DNA of 64,000 nt from UBA9655 sp964597045 (GCA_964597045.1 CAZQWE010000004.1:62001-126000), one strand, 5' to 3'; shown: positions 25,761-34,678, counted from the first letter of the stretch. Notes: generated by a model not told the origin, from the letters alone. Program-made: numbers and translations.

Positions 25761-26780
25761 ATGAAATCCCTTTTTATTAATCCAATTATCTCTTTATTAT
25801 TTATATTTTCCTTGCTCTCAACAGATGGTATTGCATTTAATAAGGATGATCTTGAGAAACTTATGAATACGAATAGTTGTGAAAATTGTGACTTAAGTAA
25901 TGCAAACCTTTCAGGCCTCTCATTAAAGAAAGCAAAATTAGCTAGAGCGAATTTGTCAGGCGCGAATCTGTCAAAGGCTGATTTGGAAGGCGCTATCTTT
26001 ACAAGCGCATTTTTGAACAACGCAAATTTAGAAGGGGCTAACCTTAGCAAAGCGGGATTTTTTCAGGCTCATCTTGAGAAAGCAAATTTCTCAAGAGCCA
26101 ACCTTCAGAATGCTTCCCTCGCCATGAGTGATGGTAGTGAGGTGAACTTTTCGGGAGCTAATCTCTCTGGGGCATTGCTCAGCAACTCAAAGCATTCGTT
26201 GTCGAAGTTTGATGGTGCAAATTTAAAATCTGCAAACATGGGAAACGTTGATTTAACATCATCAACCTTCAATAGTACTGATCTATCTGGCGCTGCCATT
26301 GATAAAGCCAATTTATCAAAATCGACACTAAATAACACAACTTTTAACCAATCGAACTTAGATGGAACAAACTTAACGCTTACACGTATGTCCAATAGTA
26401 AATTCTTGGATGCAAGTATGAGAGGAACGGATATAAGCGGTTCAATTATTGATAACACAGATTTTACAGGTGCGAAGTTAATCAATATAAAATACACGGG
26501 GCTTAAGTTAACGAACGTGAACTTTACGAATACCGCCCTTGAGGGTTATGGTGCTAAAAATACTATTATTTTACAAATTAAGGGATGTTCTTATTCAGTT
26601 CCTGATAAACTTCCTCAAGCCGTATCAGAAGCTCTTGTTAAGAATAATGTTCTTGTAGCAAATGCAATTAAAGATTGGGGTACAGTACAAATGATTTCTT
26701 CAGCTGCCTCCTGGTCCCCAGCTGTTTTAGAAGGATTGAAGAAGTATGGCGCAATTCTTCATAGTTACTGTAATATATAA
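25761..26780 (+). CDS. Exported pentapeptide-repeat protein
   Basis: A 339-aa protein with an N-terminal signal peptide and, from about residue 48 to 265, a nearly continuous run of A(N/D)LXX pentapeptides (for example LSGANLSKADLEGAIF, ANFSRANLQNASL), predicted to fold as a right-handed quadrilateral beta-helix. The N-terminal CENCDLSNANL starts the helix. The C-terminal 70 residues are a non-repeat cap with two cysteines. Some such proteins mimic DNA or bind partners; here export argues for an envelope or host-directed role. AAAGGAG precedes the ATG. Convergent, by 4 nt, with an F-box gene. Confidence 0.85.
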   Translation: MKSLFINPIISLLFIFSLLSTDGIAFNKDDLEKLMNTNSCENCDLSNANLSGLSLKKAKLARANLSGANLSKADLEGAIFTSAFLNNANLEGANLSKAGFFQAHLEKANFSRANLQNASLAMSDGSEVNFSGANLSGALLSNSKHSLSKFDGANLKSANMGNVDLTSSTFNSTDLSGAAIDKANLSKSTLNNTTFNQSNLDGTNLTLTRMSNSKFLDASMRGTDISGSIIDNTDFTGAKLINIKYTGLKLTNVNFTNTALEGYGAKNTIILQIKGCSYSVPDKLPQAVSEALVKNNVLVANAIKDWGTVQMISSAASWSPAVLEGLKKYGAILHSYCNI

Positions 26781-26784
26781 ATAT

Positions 26785-27549
26785 TTAATCTATACTGGAA
26801 AACAAATTCACTACTATTGAAAAAATTGTAAGTAGAATTGATTCTTGTGGTTCAATTTTTGTCGTTCGATTCCAAACCTTTTTTTGATAATGATCTTTTA
26901 TTCTTTCGATGTCATTAGGATTTGCACATTTTGTTAAATGTGTTGCGGCTTGAGTAGGATTGACCTGCATATTAAGATCGTATGCTTCCTCATGATCAAT
27001 AGGATCATTGCTGAATTGACAAAGTGAATTGTATGCCTCAGATTTTGCACTCAAATCAGTCCATTGCCTTATGTTTGCTCTTCTGTTTTGAACATATGAA
27101 GGAAGTGGATCTATTTCTTGTGGATCATTCAGTTGATTAAAACTTTGAGCAAGATTTACTAATCGGATAAAATTTTCACTCTCGCGACTTGTCAAAGCTT
27201 TGCGATTAATAATAAGAACTCTTCTATAATCTTGAAGTCGTGGTTTTAGATGGGGAGTTATCGTTACTTTCCCTTGCATAAATATTGTATCGAGAGATGA
27301 AGTTGTATAAAAATTAGGATTTTTCATTTCATTTTCTTCATCAGCTAATTTTTTCCAGCCCTTGCAAACTGTACGAACTTTTGAGGCAGTCTTAGAGTCT
27401 ATAAATTGAAAAATCATGCGAACTGAGTCTTTTGTGAGTAAATGCTCTTTAAAGAGATTTTCATCATTGGCCTTTAGGGATAAAGAATCTAAAGCAAGTA
27501 AGATGATCGCAACTATGGTCAAATGAGTGGTTCGAATATAATGGAACAT
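26785..27549 (-). CDS. Exported F-box protein
   Basis: A 254-aa protein with a signal peptide or anchor (residues 8-27) and an F-box immediately after it, at about 37-70: LLTKDSVRMIFQFI then ASKVRTVCKGWKKLADEE. The remaining 180 residues are soluble, Asn/Gln-rich and unrecognised, ending with a hydrophobic stretch (SILLTIFSIVVNLF) that might be a second membrane segment. It is the fourth F-box-like exported protein in the window. It does not carry the 42-bp box in its upstream region. Confidence 0.72.
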   Translation of the reverse strand: MFHYIRTTHLTIVAIILLALDSLSLKANDENLFKEHLLTKDSVRMIFQFIDSKTASKVRTVCKGWKKLADEENEMKNPNFYTTSSLDTIFMQGKVTITPHLKPRLQDYRRVLIINRKALTSRESENFIRLVNLAQSFNQLNDPQEIDPLPSYVQNRRANIRQWTDLSAKSEAYNSLCQFSNDPIDHEEAYDLNMQVNPTQAATHLTKCANPNDIERIKDHYQKKVWNRTTKIEPQESILLTIFSIVVNLFSSID

Positions 27550-27654
27550 TAGAATGCCTCATATAAAATGTTATAGATTGTCTATAAAATAGATAATATA
27601 ATATTTTAAAAATTCAAGAATAATTTAATGGCGATCACTAAATAAGATTTTAAA

Positions 27655-28836
27655 CTATTTTGTTAAGTCTAATGCCTGAATTTCAAAGAAACAACCCATT
27701 ATAAGCTCTGCATAAAGACGTGTAAAAAATTCATCGGGTAATAATTTTAGCAATTCAATAGGCTTGTATCCTTCAAGAGGGGGAAGGATTCTTCTTGATA
27801 ACTGTATAGTATTATCAATGGTTTGTTCCAATTCTTGGTCTATTTTTGTTTTTATCTCATCATCTACAGTATCATTTGCATGAACTTTGAATCTTTCAGT
27901 GACAAGATCAAAATACCGAGATTGGTGTTCCTGAGACTTTGCGATAAATGACTGAACTTGACCCATGGAGACACGTGCATCAAACATTTTTGAGGTGACA
28001 ACACCTTTTTCATCAGATTGTGAATCAAATAGATCAACGCGCTGCGGTGAAATGTATACAGCGCGTACATGAGCTAGCGTAAAGTTTAGAAGGGGTTGAT
28101 CTAATAAGCAGTCAAAATCCTTTGGAAATGTTTTGTTATCAAACATTGCTTTAATACTCATTCGCTCGCCTTGAGGTCTTCCTGTTAAGAGCTCTACGTT
28201 TGTGGATCCCGTTTGTTGAGTAATTTTGTCTGTATTAGAAAGCAGGATTTGTGCATCATCTGTACTTAATTCCTCATTCTCCTCTTGTCCCCTCATGTAA
28301 TTAAAGGCATCATGATAAGCGGCAGCTAAAATTCTGAACCAGGGTGGCACTGAAAAGTCTGATAATGGTTTGTGTTCAATAATCACTGAACGGCTAACTT
28401 TAAAGACCGTATCTCTGAGAAAATATACTTTTCCAAGATTTGTTGCCATAGCTTCATCATTAGTGCATTCAGGAAGAGAGGGTGTTGGAAACTTCACATA
28501 CACAAAATGATCATTTTGCCCTAGAAATAAACTCTGCAAATGGTCTCTCCCTCGCTCGGTAAAAAGCATCCCACAGACGCGGGCAAAGAAAGTGCAGGCA
28601 TCCGTATCACCTTGATCATAGTATGTAGGACCTTCGAAGGTAAGATTAAGTTCAATCGGTGGAGCGGCTTCTTCCTCTTCCCCAGCTTCATCATCGCTAT
28701 CTTCCTTAATTGGACAAATGGTGCGAATAGAATAACGTGTCGAAAGTTCATCTTCTATGTTGGGGTCATATTTAATCTGGTAGGCCTTGAGATTTGTTAT
28801 AAGAAAAATAAAGATAAAACTAAAATAACGTAACAT
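27655..28836 (-). CDS. Exported papain/calpain-like cysteine-protease-like protein
   Basis: A 393-aa protein with a signal peptide (cleavage near LKA, residue 18) and an acidic stretch (EDSDDEAGEEEE). YYDQGDTDACTFFA at 72-85 matches the active-site motif of papain and calpain peptidases, with the same six-residue step from Q75 to C81. H256 in LAHVRAVYI and D271 in LFDSQS fall where the catalytic His and the Asn/Asp would be, and STNVELLTG resembles a calpain segment. These assignments are inferred from motifs; the rest is unfamiliar. It is divided from the F-box gene upstream by about 100 AT-rich bases. An effector protease is one possible role. Confidence 0.55.
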   Translation of the reverse strand: MLRYFSFIFIFLITNLKAYQIKYDPNIEDELSTRYSIRTICPIKEDSDDEAGEEEEAAPPIELNLTFEGPTYYDQGDTDACTFFARVCGMLFTERGRDHLQSLFLGQNDHFVYVKFPTPSLPECTNDEAMATNLGKVYFLRDTVFKVSRSVIIEHKPLSDFSVPPWFRILAAAYHDAFNYMRGQEENEELSTDDAQILLSNTDKITQQTGSTNVELLTGRPQGERMSIKAMFDNKTFPKDFDCLLDQPLLNFTLAHVRAVYISPQRVDLFDSQSDEKGVVTSKMFDARVSMGQVQSFIAKSQEHQSRYFDLVTERFKVHANDTVDDEIKTKIDQELEQTIDNTIQLSRRILPPLEGYKPIELLKLLPDEFFTRLYAELIMGCFFEIQALDLTK

Positions 28837-28870
28837 CGTGCATCCTCAATAATAGAACATCTTTTTTTAT

Positions 28871-30142
28871 CTAACATACCTTGGGGAGTTTTGTCCAATC
28901 TTGGGTGTAAGAGGGGCTGCGCCAAACAGATTTTGCGCCCCAGTTGCGCTTCACTCCTTCGCTCGCAAATATGACGGAGCCACGCCCATGCTCTAGGTTC
29001 AGCCGGTCAATGGTTTTGAGTAAGGCTTTGCGTTTGGTAGACTCCTTTGCTTGCCATTCTTGAAAGAGGGAAGGGGTGTATTGCTCTTCTGGAAAAAGGT
29101 CGAGCACCATAACGCCGGCTTTCTTGTAGGAAATTCCTGGTTTAAAGACTTTCTCAAGGGCAGAGGTTACGGCTTTAATCAAAACAGCTGTGTCAAAAGA
29201 AGGCTCAATAAGAGAGACTTGACGGGAGTTAGAATAGTAAACACCCTTCTCATCAAAGGGATTTGAGCGAATGAAAACACTGATGAGGGAAGTCTTGCTT
29301 CCTTGCGATCTGAGCTTTCTTGCGAGAAGACTTGCATGCATGCTCACGGCCTCTCGAAGATCCTCAAAGGCGGTCACAGGCTTTCCAAAGGAACGGGAGG
29401 AAATCATGGTTTTCTTGGCTGGAGAAATGTCTTCAAGGCTCAGACACGGCGTGCCGCGCAGCTCAAGGGCTGTTCGGGCCAGGACAATGTTAAAGGCTTT
29501 CCGAACCCAGCGGTGATCGGCATGGCCGAGATCCAGGGCTGTGTTAATATTATATTGCAGGAGCTTCTTGGACCACTGGGAACCCACACCCCAAATATCG
29601 CCTAAAGGAAAATGCCGCAAGATCTCTTGGGTCTCCAGAGGATCCCTTAATACACGACAGCCTGAGGGATCTTTCTTGGCCAAGTGATTAGCGACCTTTG
29701 CCAATGTTTTCGTCGGAGCTATTCCAATACTCACAGGAATACCTGTCCATTGCTTAATAATTTTTTTCATATGGCAGGCGTAGGCAAAAAGATCCTCACG
29801 TTGAAGCATCCGTAAATCCAGAAAAGCCTCATCAATGGAGTAGATCTCAAGGGTAGGGGCAAATATCTTAAGGGTTTCCATGACGCGTGAGGACATATCC
29901 CCATAAAGGGAGAAGTTGGCAGAGAAAACATGGACCTTATGTTTCTTCACAATATCTTGGATTTTGAACAAAGGATCGCCCATGCGGATACCCAAGGCTT
30001 TGGCCTCATTCGAACGGGCAATTGCGCAACCATCATTGGAGGATAGGACAATGACGGGTTTTCCTTCAAGGCGAGGTTGAAAGACCCTCTCACACGACAC
30101 GAAGAACGCATTGCAGTCCACAAGAGCGAAGAGGGGAGTCAT
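28871..30142 (-). CDS. umuC: DNA polymerase V catalytic subunit
   Basis: A 423-aa Y-family translesion DNA polymerase. Active-site motifs DCNAFFVSCERVF (D8) and YSIDEAFLDL are present, along with GIPVSIGIAPTKTLAKVANHLAKKDPSG and the helix-hairpin-helix GDIWGVGSQWSKKL. Full length. The ATG overlaps the umuD stop (ATGA), so the two are coupled and presumably SOS-induced. Confidence 0.95.
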   Translation of the reverse strand: MTPLFALVDCNAFFVSCERVFQPRLEGKPVIVLSSNDGCAIARSNEAKALGIRMGDPLFKIQDIVKKHKVHVFSANFSLYGDMSSRVMETLKIFAPTLEIYSIDEAFLDLRMLQREDLFAYACHMKKIIKQWTGIPVSIGIAPTKTLAKVANHLAKKDPSGCRVLRDPLETQEILRHFPLGDIWGVGSQWSKKLLQYNINTALDLGHADHRWVRKAFNIVLARTALELRGTPCLSLEDISPAKKTMISSRSFGKPVTAFEDLREAVSMHASLLARKLRSQGSKTSLISVFIRSNPFDEKGVYYSNSRQVSLIEPSFDTAVLIKAVTSALEKVFKPGISYKKAGVMVLDLFPEEQYTPSLFQEWQAKESTKRKALLKTIDRLNLEHGRGSVIFASEGVKRNWGAKSVWRSPSYTQDWTKLPKVC

Positions 30143-30702
30143 GGAAGGCTATGGATGACGTTCGTGACAACACCCCAGATGGAAAAATCCTCCTCCTCCG
30201 AGACATGAATATCTGGAAAGTTATCGTTTTCTGAACAGAGGAGGATCTTGTTTTTTGTTTTCTCGAGCCGTTTTACGGTCATCTCTCCATTCACCACAGC
30301 AATCACAACCTTGCCCCAGATGGGCGTGAGAGAGCGATCCACGATCAGCATATCTCCAGGGAAGATTCCAGCGCCTGTCATGGACTCACCCGTGACCCGC
30401 ACAAAGAACGTTGCGGCCTTGTGCGTGATGAGATACTCATTCAGGTCGAGGGTTCCTTCACTGAAATTATCGGCTGGTGAGGGAAATCCTGCTTGGATGC
30501 GTGACTCATACATCGGAATTTTGAGACGAGATGAGGGACGGCTTGCGAAAATTTCGCCTACCTCAATAGAGGTGAGGTCCTTTGTTTCCTTCATCTTTAA
30601 GAGTTTATTGACCAGGGGTAGAGGAAGGCGGATCGCTTTTGTTGGGATGAGGTTAGGCTTTCTACCGGCCCCGGGTTTGTTACGACGTTTGTGTGTTAAC
30701 AT
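30139..30702 (-). CDS. umuD: UmuD/LexA-like S24 self-cleaving protein
   Basis: A 187-aa peptidase S24 protein; after self-cleavage UmuD activates UmuC. The cleavage site is AGFPSP, the catalytic serine is in TGESMTGAGIFPGD, and the lysine is in MTVKRL. The N-terminal 50 residues (GAGRKPNLIPTKAIRLPLPLVNKLLK) form the basic extension typical of plasmid-type and non-enteric UmuD proteins. The start at 30702 has AAAGGTAC upstream; an open frame to 30837 runs through a palindromic repeat and is not coding. Confidence 0.9.
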   Translation of the reverse strand: MLTHKRRNKPGAGRKPNLIPTKAIRLPLPLVNKLLKMKETKDLTSIEVGEIFASRPSSRLKIPMYESRIQAGFPSPADNFSEGTLDLNEYLITHKAATFFVRVTGESMTGAGIFPGDMLIVDRSLTPIWGKVVIAVVNGEMTVKRLEKTKNKILLCSENDNFPDIHVSEEEDFSIWGVVTNVIHSLP

Positions 30703-30722
30703 ATAGTACCTTTCAACAATAT

Positions 30723-30848
30723 ATACCCATAGGCTTTCAAGTTTCGGCGGCGTTGACCTTCGGGACTCGCCCTCTGTCACGTACTCAAGTACGCTCATCG
30801 GCCTCACCACTCGGTCGCCTACCCGAATTCTTGACATCCTAAGGGTAT
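30723..30848. repeat. Palindromic intergenic element (126 bp)
   Basis: The outer arms ATACCCATAGG (left) and CCTAAGGGTAT (right) pair 10 of 11, the following TCAAG...TTCGG segments pair as well, and the centre is GTACTCAAGTAC (30781-30792). The element is GC-richer than its surroundings and lies just upstream of umuD. No second copy is seen in this window. Confidence 0.7.
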
Positions 30849-30923
30849 GCTCTTTCCCAAAGGATACAGCCCAATGGCTTCATTCCTGCGAGAGCAGGAA
30901 TCTCCAATAATAATTTATCGTAT

Positions 30924-30945
30924 ATAATTTCTGTACAGAAATTAT
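30924..30945. promoter_or_regulatory. Perfect 22-bp palindrome upstream of umuDC
   Basis: The half-site is ATAATTTCTGT, repeated in inverse without a gap, so the centre reads CTGTACAG. It sits between htpX and umuD, about 220 bp before the umuD ATG. An operator for the SOS operon is possible; the centre differs from the known CTGT-N8-ACAG LexA box by lacking the spacer. Confidence 0.4.
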
Positions 30946-31008
30946 TCAGAAAAGAAAAGGGGGGAGAGGAGAAAAAGTTATTAGTCTTTGAAACTAAAAG
31001 AGAAAATT

Positions 31009-31893
31009 TTAATATTTCTCGAGAGCATCAATTCTCTTTTCAATGGAAGGGTGTGTATTAAAAAGCCCTAAGTAAGCTTGCGTATTATCAAATAACATAA
31101 AATGCAAATCCGAAGGAGAATCTGGAATTTCAGAGTGGCCTGAAATTCTTTTTAAAGCCGAGATCATAGCATCCTTATCTTTCGTAAGAACAACACTTCC
31201 CGCATCGGCCATGAATTCTCGTTTTCTTGAGATAGCAAACTTTGATAGGACGGCTATGAAATACCCGACAATGGCTGCAAGAATCACAAGAAGGATAACA
31301 GGAGCTCCTTTTTTGTTGCTTGAAGATTTAAACCTGAGGCCTCGCAAAGCGACTTCAGAGATAATAGCAATAACACCTACAAAGAGAGTCGCGATCGTTA
31401 AAAGACGCATATCACGATGGATGATATGGGTCATCTCATGAGCAAGAACTGCCTCAAGCTCATTTTTATTTAAGTGTGTGAGAAGACCCTGAGTTACGCA
31501 AATAACAGCTTTATTAATGCTTATTCCTGAAGCAAAGGCATTCATAGCGTCTGTATCCATAATGTAAATCTTCGGTGTTTTAATGCCTGCTGTAATCGCC
31601 AAATTCTCAACCATGTTATAAAGTTCAGGATAAGATTTGCGATCAACCTCGTGGGCATGGGCCATGCGCATGGTTAATGATTCTTGGAAGGTAAAAGCAA
31701 TAAGGAACCAAATTCCAATGGCGAATAACGCAATAGCCGTTCCCCCAATTGCTGCATCATAATCTTCCAGGAGATGCAACATAATGAACCATATTAAACA
31801 GCTCAGAACTAAAGGCAGGAGCATGAGTAAAAATATGGATTTGAGGTTGTTATTCCATAGACTTGTTCTGAGTCCAACAGTTTCAATAGCCAT
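31009..31893 (-). CDS. htpX: Membrane zinc metalloprotease HtpX
   Basis: A 294-aa inner-membrane peptidase of family M48 that degrades misfolded membrane proteins. The zinc motif is HEMTH at 152-156; helices are at about 20-70 and 165-210; and a downstream glutamate in RKREFMADAGS completes the site. It follows lemA with an 11-nt gap, a common pairing. The start has TAGGGAACAAACCC in front. Confidence 0.93.
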   Translation of the reverse strand: MAIETVGLRTSLWNNNLKSIFLLMLLPLVLSCLIWFIMLHLLEDYDAAIGGTAIALFAIGIWFLIAFTFQESLTMRMAHAHEVDRKSYPELYNMVENLAITAGIKTPKIYIMDTDAMNAFASGISINKAVICVTQGLLTHLNKNELEAVLAHEMTHIIHRDMRLLTIATLFVGVIAIISEVALRGLRFKSSSNKKGAPVILLVILAAIVGYFIAVLSKFAISRKREFMADAGSVVLTKDKDAMISALKRISGHSEIPDSPSDLHFMLFDNTQAYLGLFNTHPSIEKRIDALEKY

Positions 31894-31904
31894 GGGTTTG
31901 TTCC

Positions 31905-32468
31905 CTAGAACTTTACCTTCTGACCTTCTTCCAAGGTTTTGTGATCAACAGTTGTACTCTCGAAGAAAGGTTCAACGCCAAAGCCTGTCATTCCTGCGAT
32001 GAGACTCGCAGGGAATTGCTGAACTGATGTATTATACTCAGCGGTTGCACTATTAAAGAATCGACGCGCAGCAGAGATCTTATTTTCAATGTCAGCGAGT
32101 TCTGTTTGTAACTCCTTGAAGTGCTCATTGGCTTTTAGCTCAGGATAATTTTCAGCAACGGCAAACAAGTTAACAAGGGCTTGAGAAAGGTCATTCTCCG
32201 ATTTAATGCGTTGCTCTTGCGAATGAGCTTCCGAGACATGGGAGCGAGCTTCCGTTACTTTAATGAAGATGTCCTTTTCGTGAGTTGCATAACCTTTTAC
32301 TGTTTCAACAAGATTGGGAACCAAATCATAGCGAAGCCGCATTTGAACATCTATATCTGCAAAAGCATTTCGTCTTGTTTGACGCAATGAAACGAGTCGA
32401 TTAAATATAATGACAGAAAACAAAACAATGACGGCGAGTATAGCCAGAAAGATATAGAGTGAACTCAT
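31905..32468 (-). CDS. lemA: LemA family protein
   Basis: A 187-aa protein with one N-terminal membrane segment (residues 4-25) and the LemA helical bundle: RRNAFADIDVQMRLRYDLVPNLVETVKGYATHE, ENYPELKANEHFKELQTELADIENKI, and AARRFFNSATAEYNTSVQQFP. The role is not established; it is regularly encoded with HtpX or TPM-domain proteins and may scaffold membrane quality control. AAGGAATAAATC precedes the ATG. Confidence 0.92.
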   Translation of the reverse strand: MSSLYIFLAILAVIVLFSVIIFNRLVSLRQTRRNAFADIDVQMRLRYDLVPNLVETVKGYATHEKDIFIKVTEARSHVSEAHSQEQRIKSENDLSQALVNLFAVAENYPELKANEHFKELQTELADIENKISAARRFFNSATAEYNTSVQQFPASLIAGMTGFGVEPFFESTTVDHKTLEEGQKVKF

Positions 32469-32636
32469 GATTTATTCCTTATGTTTTAAATAGTGACACC
32501 AAATTAATTCTATTTAATGCAGAACAATATTATTATAAATTATGAAAAAAGTCAATTAAGTAGAGGAAAATACCCTCTTTCCAATCCCGTTAAATAGGAG
32601 TATAGAGGGGACAAATTTTAAATTGGAGTTAGAAAC

Positions 32637-33053
32637 ATGGAACGTACCTTATCGATTTTAAAACCAGATGTGACACGCAGAAACTTAACAGGCGCTGTGA
32701 ATGCTCGTATTGAAGCCGTGGGCTTGCGCATTATTGCTCAAAAAAGGCTTCATCTGACCCTTGCTCAAGCCCAGCAGTTTTATGCTGTTCACAAAGAAAG
32801 AGCGTTCTTTGATGATCTCTGTAACTTCATGATTACAGAACCTGTTGTTGTTCAGGTTCTGGAAGGTGACAATGCTGTTGAGGCTTACAGAACTGTGATG
32901 GGTGCTACAAACCCAGCGAATGCTGATGAAGGTACTATCCGTCGTGACTTTGCGGAATCCATTGAAGCGAACTCTGTTCACGGGTCTGATAGCAATGATA
33001 ATGCTGCGAAAGAGATTGCGTTTTTCTTTAGTGAAATTGAAGTTGTGGGTTGA
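32637..33053 (+). CDS. ndk: Nucleoside diphosphate kinase
   Basis: A 138-aa kinase that transfers the terminal phosphate of ATP to NDPs. The phosphorylated histidine is H115 in SVHGSDS; MERTLSILKPDVTRRNLTG and the FF-x-DL...M segments fit. It is complete. TTGGAGTTAGAAAC precedes the ATG. Confidence 0.95.
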   Translation: MERTLSILKPDVTRRNLTGAVNARIEAVGLRIIAQKRLHLTLAQAQQFYAVHKERAFFDDLCNFMITEPVVVQVLEGDNAVEAYRTVMGATNPANADEGTIRRDFAESIEANSVHGSDSNDNAAKEIAFFFSEIEVVG

Positions 33054-33065
33054 TGTTTGAAAAAA

Positions 33066-33189
33066 GTGGCGTCATTGCGATGAGCCGCAGGCGAAGAAGC
33101 AATCTCTAGACGGTTGTGTCGACCGCATAGCCGAGTTACGCTGTTGTGAAAGATTGCTTCGTCAGTCTTCGCCTTCCACGCAATAACAC
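33066..33189. repeat. Palindromic element, GTCATTGCG family (copy 1)
   Basis: The left arm GCGTCATTGCGATGAG and the inner GAAGCAATCT pair with AGATTGCTTCGTC and CGCAATAACAC on the right. The same arrangement recurs at 34679-34799. Elements with these CATTGCGA/GAAGCAATC arms occur in many bacterial genomes as intergenic palindromes. It lies just after the ndk stop and could form the transcript's 3' hairpin. Confidence 0.75.
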
Positions 33190-33213
33190 TCTTTTATTCT
33201 GATTACTGAATCC

Positions 33214-33525
33214 TCAGTTATTGTTCGCCACCATTGCATAAGCATGCAATGCTCTTTGATGAACATGAATTTCTTGAACTTGTTTGCCCAGTATTTCTTG
33301 TTGTTTTCTCAGAGCTGATGTGAGTTTAGCAAGGGCACTTTGTAAGGTATTCAGATCTTTCTTAAGCATCTGATCGGATGCAATATTGATCATCCTCACT
33401 TCTTGACTGAGAGTAGTTACGGTTTCTTCAATGTTTTCAATTTCATCAAGAGTATCATTCTCATAGGATTCACATAAAAATTCAAGTTTTTGAATGGTTG
33501 ATTTTACAGTATCTTTTACCTTCAT
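33214..33525 (-). CDS. Small coiled-coil hypothetical protein
   Basis: A 103-aa Glu/Lys/Leu-rich protein predicted to be almost entirely helical (VKSTIQKLEFLCES, EIENIEETVTTLSQEV, LQSALAKLTSALRKQQEIL). The start at 33525 is fixed by an excellent AAAGGAGAG 4 nt before the ATG; an open frame reaching 33645 lacks such a site. No family recognised; the heptad pattern suggests a dimeric or chaperone-like helical bundle. Confidence 0.6.
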   Translation of the reverse strand: MKVKDTVKSTIQKLEFLCESYENDTLDEIENIEETVTTLSQEVRMINIASDQMLKKDLNTLQSALAKLTSALRKQQEILGKQVQEIHVHQRALHAYAMVANNN

Positions 33526-33983
33526 GAGACTCTCCTTTGATAAATCATATAACCCATTTAAACCGGTTTGGGCTACCCGACAACTATGTATAGTGTGACA
33601 ACTTTGAATGGCTTTGAAGCACTCTCTTAACCACATATTCATCATAGCATAATCGGAGTCAGATGGTAGTTTTTTTTAACTGATTTTTAACTCTTTGGGA
33701 CTAAACCCTGATGACTTAAAGAAAAAAACTTTATGGAAGGGATATGGATTCGGCCATCGAAATATTGGCATTTCATTCGTAATGAAAAAAATGTAAAAAT
33801 AGTACTTGAAATTTTTTTTTTGTTTGCTAAATGTAATAATAACAGGGAGAAAATAGAAATCTAATTTGTTGCATTTGAGCAACGAGAAAAAAAAAGGGGG
33901 GTAACCTCTACGAATGATTTCTTGATTTTCCTACTAATGTAAGAACATATTACGAGTAAATTAGAGTAGGGAATTGTAAAATG
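33526..33983. other. Intergenic region between divergent genes
   Basis: About 460 AT-rich bases. AAACCGGTTT near 33563 is a short palindrome on the small-gene side. GTTGC...GCAAC at about 33867-33883 is a weak hairpin on the side of the cold-shock gene, followed by a poly-A and G run. A long untranslated leader before the cold-shock gene is likely, as known for cspA mRNAs, but no clear promoter pair is visible. Confidence 0.4.
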
Positions 33984-34535
33984 ATGAATCAACCAGCGCT
34001 AAACGAAGAGTATGAGCACGATCTTGAGCTAAGCCAAGATATTGAGCGGATTGAATCTCGCGTCAAATGGTATAATCCTGAAAAAGGTTATGGTTTTCTA
34101 ATTCCAGATGATGAGTCCGCTGATATATTTATGCATTTTTCCGTTCTTGATGCTGCTGGATGCAGAAGAGTGGAAGAGGGGGACCGTATCGTTTGTGACG
34201 TGGGACCGGGACGTCGGGGGCGACAAGTCTTACGTGTGTTAGAAGTGAAATTTGCCCCCCGGGAACCAAGATTTTCAACCGCCTTTTTAGGACCAAGAGG
34301 TCCAGCATTTGATCCAGAAACCCTTGAAGACGTAGAGGGAGAAGTCAAGTGGTTTAATCCCATGAAAGGTTTTGGGTTCGTTTATCCAGACGATGGGGGG
34401 CGGGATATCTTTCTCCATGCCTCTGTTTTAAGAGCTGCAGGGTACGAGTCATTGGAGCCGGGCGTTCGCGTCTTAATAAAAGTTTCTTCTTCAGAACGCG
34501 GTCGTGAAGCGCGCATTCTACAAGTCATCCGCTAA
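33984..34535 (+). CDS. Double cold-shock-domain protein
   Basis: A 183-aa protein with two cold-shock domains, an arrangement typical of alphaproteobacteria. Domain 1 has VKWYNPEKGYGFLIPDDESADIF (about 28-48), domain 2 VKWFNPMKGFGFVYPDD and DIFLHASVL; both keep the aromatic RNP1 and RNP2 residues. A Pro/Arg-rich linker joins them. It probably binds single-stranded RNA as a chaperone in cold or stationary phase. GGGAATTGTAAA precedes the start; an ATG one codon upstream is also possible. Confidence 0.93.
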   Translation: MNQPALNEEYEHDLELSQDIERIESRVKWYNPEKGYGFLIPDDESADIFMHFSVLDAAGCRRVEEGDRIVCDVGPGRRGRQVLRVLEVKFAPREPRFSTAFLGPRGPAFDPETLEDVEGEVKWFNPMKGFGFVYPDDGGRDIFLHASVLRAAGYESLEPGVRVLIKVSSSERGREARILQVIR

Positions 34536-34565
34536 AATTTAAAGAGTTCTACTTGGGAGGTGGAT

Positions 34566-34606
34566 CCATTATCCTTGCTTTATGCAGGGGTAATGGTTTT
34601 TCCTTT
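34566..34606 (+). terminator. Rho-independent terminator after cold-shock gene
   Basis: CCATTATCCTTGC pairs with GCAGGGGTAATGG (with two G-T wobbles in RNA) around a 5-nt loop and is followed by TTTTTCCTTT. It lies 30 nt after the stop at 34535. Confidence 0.85.
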
Positions 34607-34678
34607 ATGAATTCCGTACAAGTGTTACGGTGAGCATTTCACCAGATTCGTTAATTGCGAGGAGTCGTGAACCACATA

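Noticed and set aside
30703..30837. N-terminal extension of umuD
   Set aside because: The extra frame is a GC-rich palindromic element; the ATG at 30702 has AAAGG and begins the known UmuD-type basic extension.
31824..31836. GAGTAAAAATATGG inside htpX as a further copy of the 42-bp box
   Set aside because: Only the first ten bases match; there is no right half or TAGTAT, and it is within a coding region.
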